A stretch of 58,152 nt of DNA. Source: a virus. Location: the IMG/VR virus record IMGVR_UViG_3300042988_001268, positions 1 through 58,152 of that record; one strand, 5' to 3'. A model generated the notes under the pieces. That model was not told the origin of the DNA. It ran no database searches and saw only the letters and a program-made list of their open reading frames with translations. The translations under genes were made by a program, and so were the position numbers. Below, piece after piece: positions 55,924 to 58,152 of the stretch. The first letter of the stretch is position 1; each line of letters opens with the position of its first letter.

Positions 55924-56723
55924 CCGCCTACCTCGCTTCCATCAGCCAGAAGCCTTCGCATGGGCGGAGGCAGGATGCGTGGAAGGCGATGCGATCGTTC
56001 TGGGAAAACGTCGACCCACGGCTGATTGATGAGCGCATGGCCCGCGATTACCGCGCCCGCCGCAAGGTCTCCGACGCTACGGCTCGATACGAGCTACTGC
56101 AGTTATCGACTGCCTTGGGCTGGGCGACCAGCGACGGACCCCACCTCCCGTCCCGGCCATCAATCTGGCTCCCGGCTCAGCCGGAGCGGAAGGTCCGCCA
56201 TCTCACCCGGGCGGAGTTCTCTCAGTTCTTCGCCGCGGTGAAGGCTGACCATGCGCGCCTCTACGTCATGCTTGGGATCTACACGATGGCCCGGCCGTCG
56301 GCGATCCTCGATCTCGAGTGGGACCGGGTGGACTTCATGCGCCGCCAGATCGACTTCACCCCGCCTGGCCATATCCGGACGGCCAAGCGCCGCGTCGTGG
56401 TCCCGATCAGCACCGCTCTCCTCCCGCACCTGCAGAAGGGATTCGAGGCAAGGACGACCCAGTGGGTGATCGAGCGCGGTGGCGCGCAGGTCGCCTGCAT
56501 CAAAAAAGCGTTCCAGGCTGCCAGTGAAAGGAGCGGTGTCCACGCGACCCCCTATACGCTGCGCCACACCGGAGCGGTCTGGGCGGCAGAAGCCGGGATC
56601 CCGATGTCCGAACTGGCGCAATTCATGGGCCATGACGACGATAGGACCACCCAGAAGCACTATGCCCGGTTCTCGCCGGAGCATCTGTCCCGAGTTGCCG
56701 ACGCGATCGGCCAGGTGGCCTGA
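55722..56723 (+). CDS. int: Tyrosine integrase
   Basis: 333 residues from MSAANDDAWSVQRFRG. An N-terminal arm-binding and core-binding part precedes the catalytic domain. Catalytic residues: Arg in MARPSAILDLEWDRVD near 190, His-x-x-Arg in YTLRHTGAVW near 280, then LAQFMGHDDD and Tyr in KHYARFSPEH near 314. It should recombine the attP just downstream with a host tRNA gene. The upstream start at 55506 would lie inside the methyltransferase gene and is rejected. Confidence 0.9.
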   Translation: MSAANDDAWSVQRFRGGFALVWWETAGGARTRRRRQLASQDRASAEAEARRLWRDGDDSPWTVGRIMTAYLASISQKPSHGRRQDAWKAMRSFWENVDPRLIDERMARDYRARRKVSDATARYELLQLSTALGWATSDGPHLPSRPSIWLPAQPERKVRHLTRAEFSQFFAAVKADHARLYVMLGIYTMARPSAILDLEWDRVDFMRRQIDFTPPGHIRTAKRRVVVPISTALLPHLQKGFEARTTQWVIERGGAQVACIKKAFQAASERSGVHATPYTLRHTGAVWAAEAGIPMSELAQFMGHDDDRTTQKHYARFSPEHLSRVADAIGQVA

Positions 56724-56746
56724 GGTTCAATTGGAACCCCAGGCCC
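56718..56746 (+). terminator. Hairpin after the integrase gene
   Basis: CCTG-A-GGTTC-AATTG-GAACC-C-CAGG around 56720-56744 forms nine pairs with one internal mismatch. No T-run follows. It may end integrase mRNA or be an integrase/Xis binding structure next to attP. Confidence 0.4.
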
Positions 56747-56790
56747 CTGTCTGCAAATGGAGCGAAATCTCTATGGAAACGCTGAATAAT

Positions 56791-56840
56791 TGGTCGGGGA
56801 GAGAGGATTCGAACCTCCGGCCCCTGCCTCCCGAAGACGA
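56791..56840 (-). other. attP core: 3' half of a tRNA-Pro(CGG)
   Basis: On the minus strand the sequence reads from an anticodon loop TTCGGGA (anticodon CGG, 56829-56835) through the T-arm GGAGG-TTCGAAT-CCTCT to CCCCGACCA. The 5' half of the tRNA is absent: 56836 onward (GACGACGCCCC) does not complete the anticodon stem properly. This is what an attP (or attL/attR) with tRNA 3' identity looks like, restoring the tRNA after integration. It stands about 70 bases after int. Confidence 0.75.
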
Positions 56841-56925
56841 CGCCCCTGCCGGAATATGGCGGTTTCCCGTGACCTCTCCGCGCGTAGCGGTGTCGTCTGG
56901 TGGTACGGAATCACCTTTCGTTCAC

Positions 56926-56947
56926 GGCGCGAGGTTCAAACCGCGCC
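56926..56947. other. Inverted repeat near attP
   Basis: GGCGCG and CGCGCC flank ten bases. Together with short CCCCTGTCT/CCCCTGCC repeats around attP (near 56750, 56821, 56843, 56955), it may mark arm-type binding sites. Nothing else is seen in 56841-56990. Confidence 0.3.
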
Positions 56948-56990
56948 TTCAGCCCCTGTCTCTCCGCATCCCTACGGGGATGGATGGGGT

Positions 56991-57734
56991 ATGAGCAGGA
57001 CCGTCATCTGGTTTTCGTCCGGTGCCGCCAGTGCCATTATGGCCAAGCTGGTCCTGCGCGATCACCCCGAGGCAATGGTCGTCAACTGCAACCTTGGCGA
57101 GAGCGAGGACCCCGACAACGAGCGGTTCCTGAACGATTGTGTGCGTTGGTTCAACGCGCCAATTCAACGCATATCGTCGGCAGAATATCTCACGATTGAC
57201 GAGGTGTTCGAGGACCGGCGCTATCACGCCAACCACCGCGGCGCGCCATGCACCAGCGCAATGAAGCGAGTGCCCCGGCTTGAGTTCCAGAAGCCCGGCG
57301 ACGTGCATCTGTTTGGCTATACCGCCGACGCGCACGACGTAGAACGCGCCAAGCGGTTCGTGGAGAACAGCCCTGGGTTGCTACTGCGCTTTCCGCTGAT
57401 CGAGCGCGGCGTCACCAAGGCGGCTTGCTTCGCGCTGCTGGAGGATGCTGGGATCAGGCGTCCCCGCGTTTACGACATGGGCTATCCGAATGGGAATTGC
57501 CCCGGCTGCGTGAAGGCGTCCAGCCCCGACTATTGGGCCTTGGTTCGCAAGATGCATCCTGAGGTGTTCGCGCGCCGGGCCGACCAATGCCGCCGCTTTG
57601 GATCGCGTCTGACGCGGATCAACAACGAGCGCATCTTCATTGATGAAATCCCCGCCGACTGGCCGATCCTCAATCCAACCGTGCCGTCGTGTGACTTCCT
57701 TTGTCACTTGGCTGGGCAGGACATGACCGCCTGA
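56991..57734 (+). CDS. PAPS-reductase/DndC-like protein
   Basis: 247 residues from MSRTVIWFSSGAASAI. The PP-loop motif is WFSSGAASAIMAKL near 7-20 (variant of SGGxDS), then NCNLGESEDPDNERF, HRGAPCTSAMKRVPRLEF and a Cys pair in YPNGNCPGCVKASSPDY. Phage proteins of this type are called phosphoadenosine phosphosulphate reductase family. Some relatives take part in DNA phosphorothioation or tRNA thiolation. The true substrate cannot be told. The longer reading from 56790 is an artefact of the tRNA complement. Confidence 0.75.
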   Translation: MSRTVIWFSSGAASAIMAKLVLRDHPEAMVVNCNLGESEDPDNERFLNDCVRWFNAPIQRISSAEYLTIDEVFEDRRYHANHRGAPCTSAMKRVPRLEFQKPGDVHLFGYTADAHDVERAKRFVENSPGLLLRFPLIERGVTKAACFALLEDAGIRRPRVYDMGYPNGNCPGCVKASSPDYWALVRKMHPEVFARRADQCRRFGSRLTRINNERIFIDEIPADWPILNPTVPSCDFLCHLAGQDMTA

Positions 57735-57757
57735 CCCCCACCCCATAGGAGAACCCC

Positions 57758-58069
57758 ATGAACGAAGAACAGGATGAACGTGGCGCTTCGGCAGAATGGA
57801 CGCCCGAGGAAATCGAAGACCTGCTGACCGACGCGATCGGCGACAGCTTCGATATGGATTGGCAGGCCCGTGACGGCGCGAAGGCGATCATGCGCGAACT
57901 GGCCGAGTGCGGCCTGCACATCACGCTCACGCCGGAGCGGCGCGACCTGATCGCCAATCCGCCCGGAAAGATCGAATGTCCGGCGTCGTTCGATGGGCTC
58001 CACCACGTCGATACCAGCATGGAGAGCGGCCCGAACAACTGCTTCCACTGCGAAAGGCCGATGTCATGA
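57758..58069 (+). CDS. Unknown acidic protein, 103 residues
   Basis: MNEEQDERGASAEWTPEE... with EEIEDLLTDAIGDSFDMDWQ and a C-terminal pair CFHCERP, preceded by ATAGGAGAACCCC. The stop overlaps the next start. No family recognised. Confidence 0.5.
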   Translation: MNEEQDERGASAEWTPEEIEDLLTDAIGDSFDMDWQARDGAKAIMRELAECGLHITLTPERRDLIANPPGKIECPASFDGLHHVDTSMESGPNNCFHCERPMS

Positions 58070-58152
58070 ACGAAGAACTGATAGCCGAACTGGTGGCTGC
58101 CCTGGAGCGGGCGCGGGATGATCTGGAGTCTATGCCGTTCTCCAACAAGGGC
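58066..58152 (+). CDS. Partial gene at the window edge
   Basis: MNEELIAELVAALERARDDL... starts in an ATGA overlap and runs off the end, 29 residues seen. Helical and acidic. Function cannot be judged. Confidence 0.45.
   Translation, partial: MNEELIAELVAALERARDDLESMPFSNKG

Noticed and set aside
56790-56990. N-terminal extension of the PAPS-reductase-like frame (VGERGFEPPAPASR...)
   Set aside because: This peptide is the well-known false translation of a tRNA complement. The real start is the ATG at 56991.
1-58152. CRISPR arrays
   Set aside because: No regularly spaced direct repeats with unique spacers. The CCCTAYC copies are irregularly spaced and within genes.
1-58152. Insertion sequences or transposases
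   Set aside because: No transposase-like frame and no terminal inverted repeats with target duplications seen. HNH genes are the only mobile candidates.

Overview
The window looks like most or all of a temperate, lambda-like siphovirus (tailed phage with a long non-contractile tail) of a high-GC alphaproteobacterium, plausibly a sphingomonad. The host assignment rests on a Ros/MucR zinc-finger regulator, a DUF6456-like gene, frequent GTG/TTG starts, overlapping stop/start codons and overall base composition. It is inference, because no host gene is clearly present.

Layout. (1) 1-10.35 kb, plus strand: a left arm of mostly small unknown genes, with a DUF3560 protein, a small SAM-dependent methyltransferase, a coiled-coil protein, an ATP-dependent DNA ligase adenylation domain and four degenerate tRNA-like elements. 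It is peppered with a short directional motif, CCCTAYC. (2) 10.35-10.71 kb: convergent intergenic region with inverted repeats. (3) 10.7-45.5 kb, minus strand, read right to left: cro-like gene, regulators, RuvC-like resolvase, replication-type genes, terminase (TerS, gpA-like TerL), an inserted tail-fibre cassette, gpW-like, portal, S49 protease, scaffold, gpD, gpE, head-tail joining, tail tube, tail chaperone, tape measure, central tail protein/fibre, then lysis genes (holin, SAR endolysin, Rz/Rz1) and two terminal genes. (4) 45.47-45.56 kb: a divergent promoter region with three operators of the form TGTRCGA-N5-TCGYACA. Two more lie at 46.9 kb. (5) 45.56-58.15 kb, plus strand: CI-like repressor, a BamE-like possible lysogenic conversion gene, then an early operon with DnaQ-like and RecE-like exonucleases, a presumed annealing protein, Ros/MucR, HNH nucleases, a DNA methyltransferase, excisionase, integrase and an attP carrying the 3' half of tRNA-Pro(CGG). 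A PAPS-reductase-like gene and two small genes run to the window edge.

How it works together. CI bound at 45.5 and 46.9 kb would silence both arms, as at lambda OR and OL. After induction the cro arm runs through regulation, replication, packaging, morphogenesis and lysis, and the recombination/integration arm runs the other way. If the molecule is circular or circularly permuted, the right-hand plus-strand genes continue into the left arm, and the two transcription units converge at the inverted repeats near 10.6 kb. That continuity is inference.

The most unusual signals are the CCCTAYC array (28 strict copies between 1,861 and 10,572, all in one orientation, in coding and non-coding DNA), the tRNA-like elements lacking a normal anticodon arm, the five-operator CI circuit, a 22-residue HxH repeat protein inside a tail-fibre cassette between terL and portal, an apparently exact 474-bp tandem duplication in the tail fibre, and a second reading frame at the end of the tail chaperone gene.
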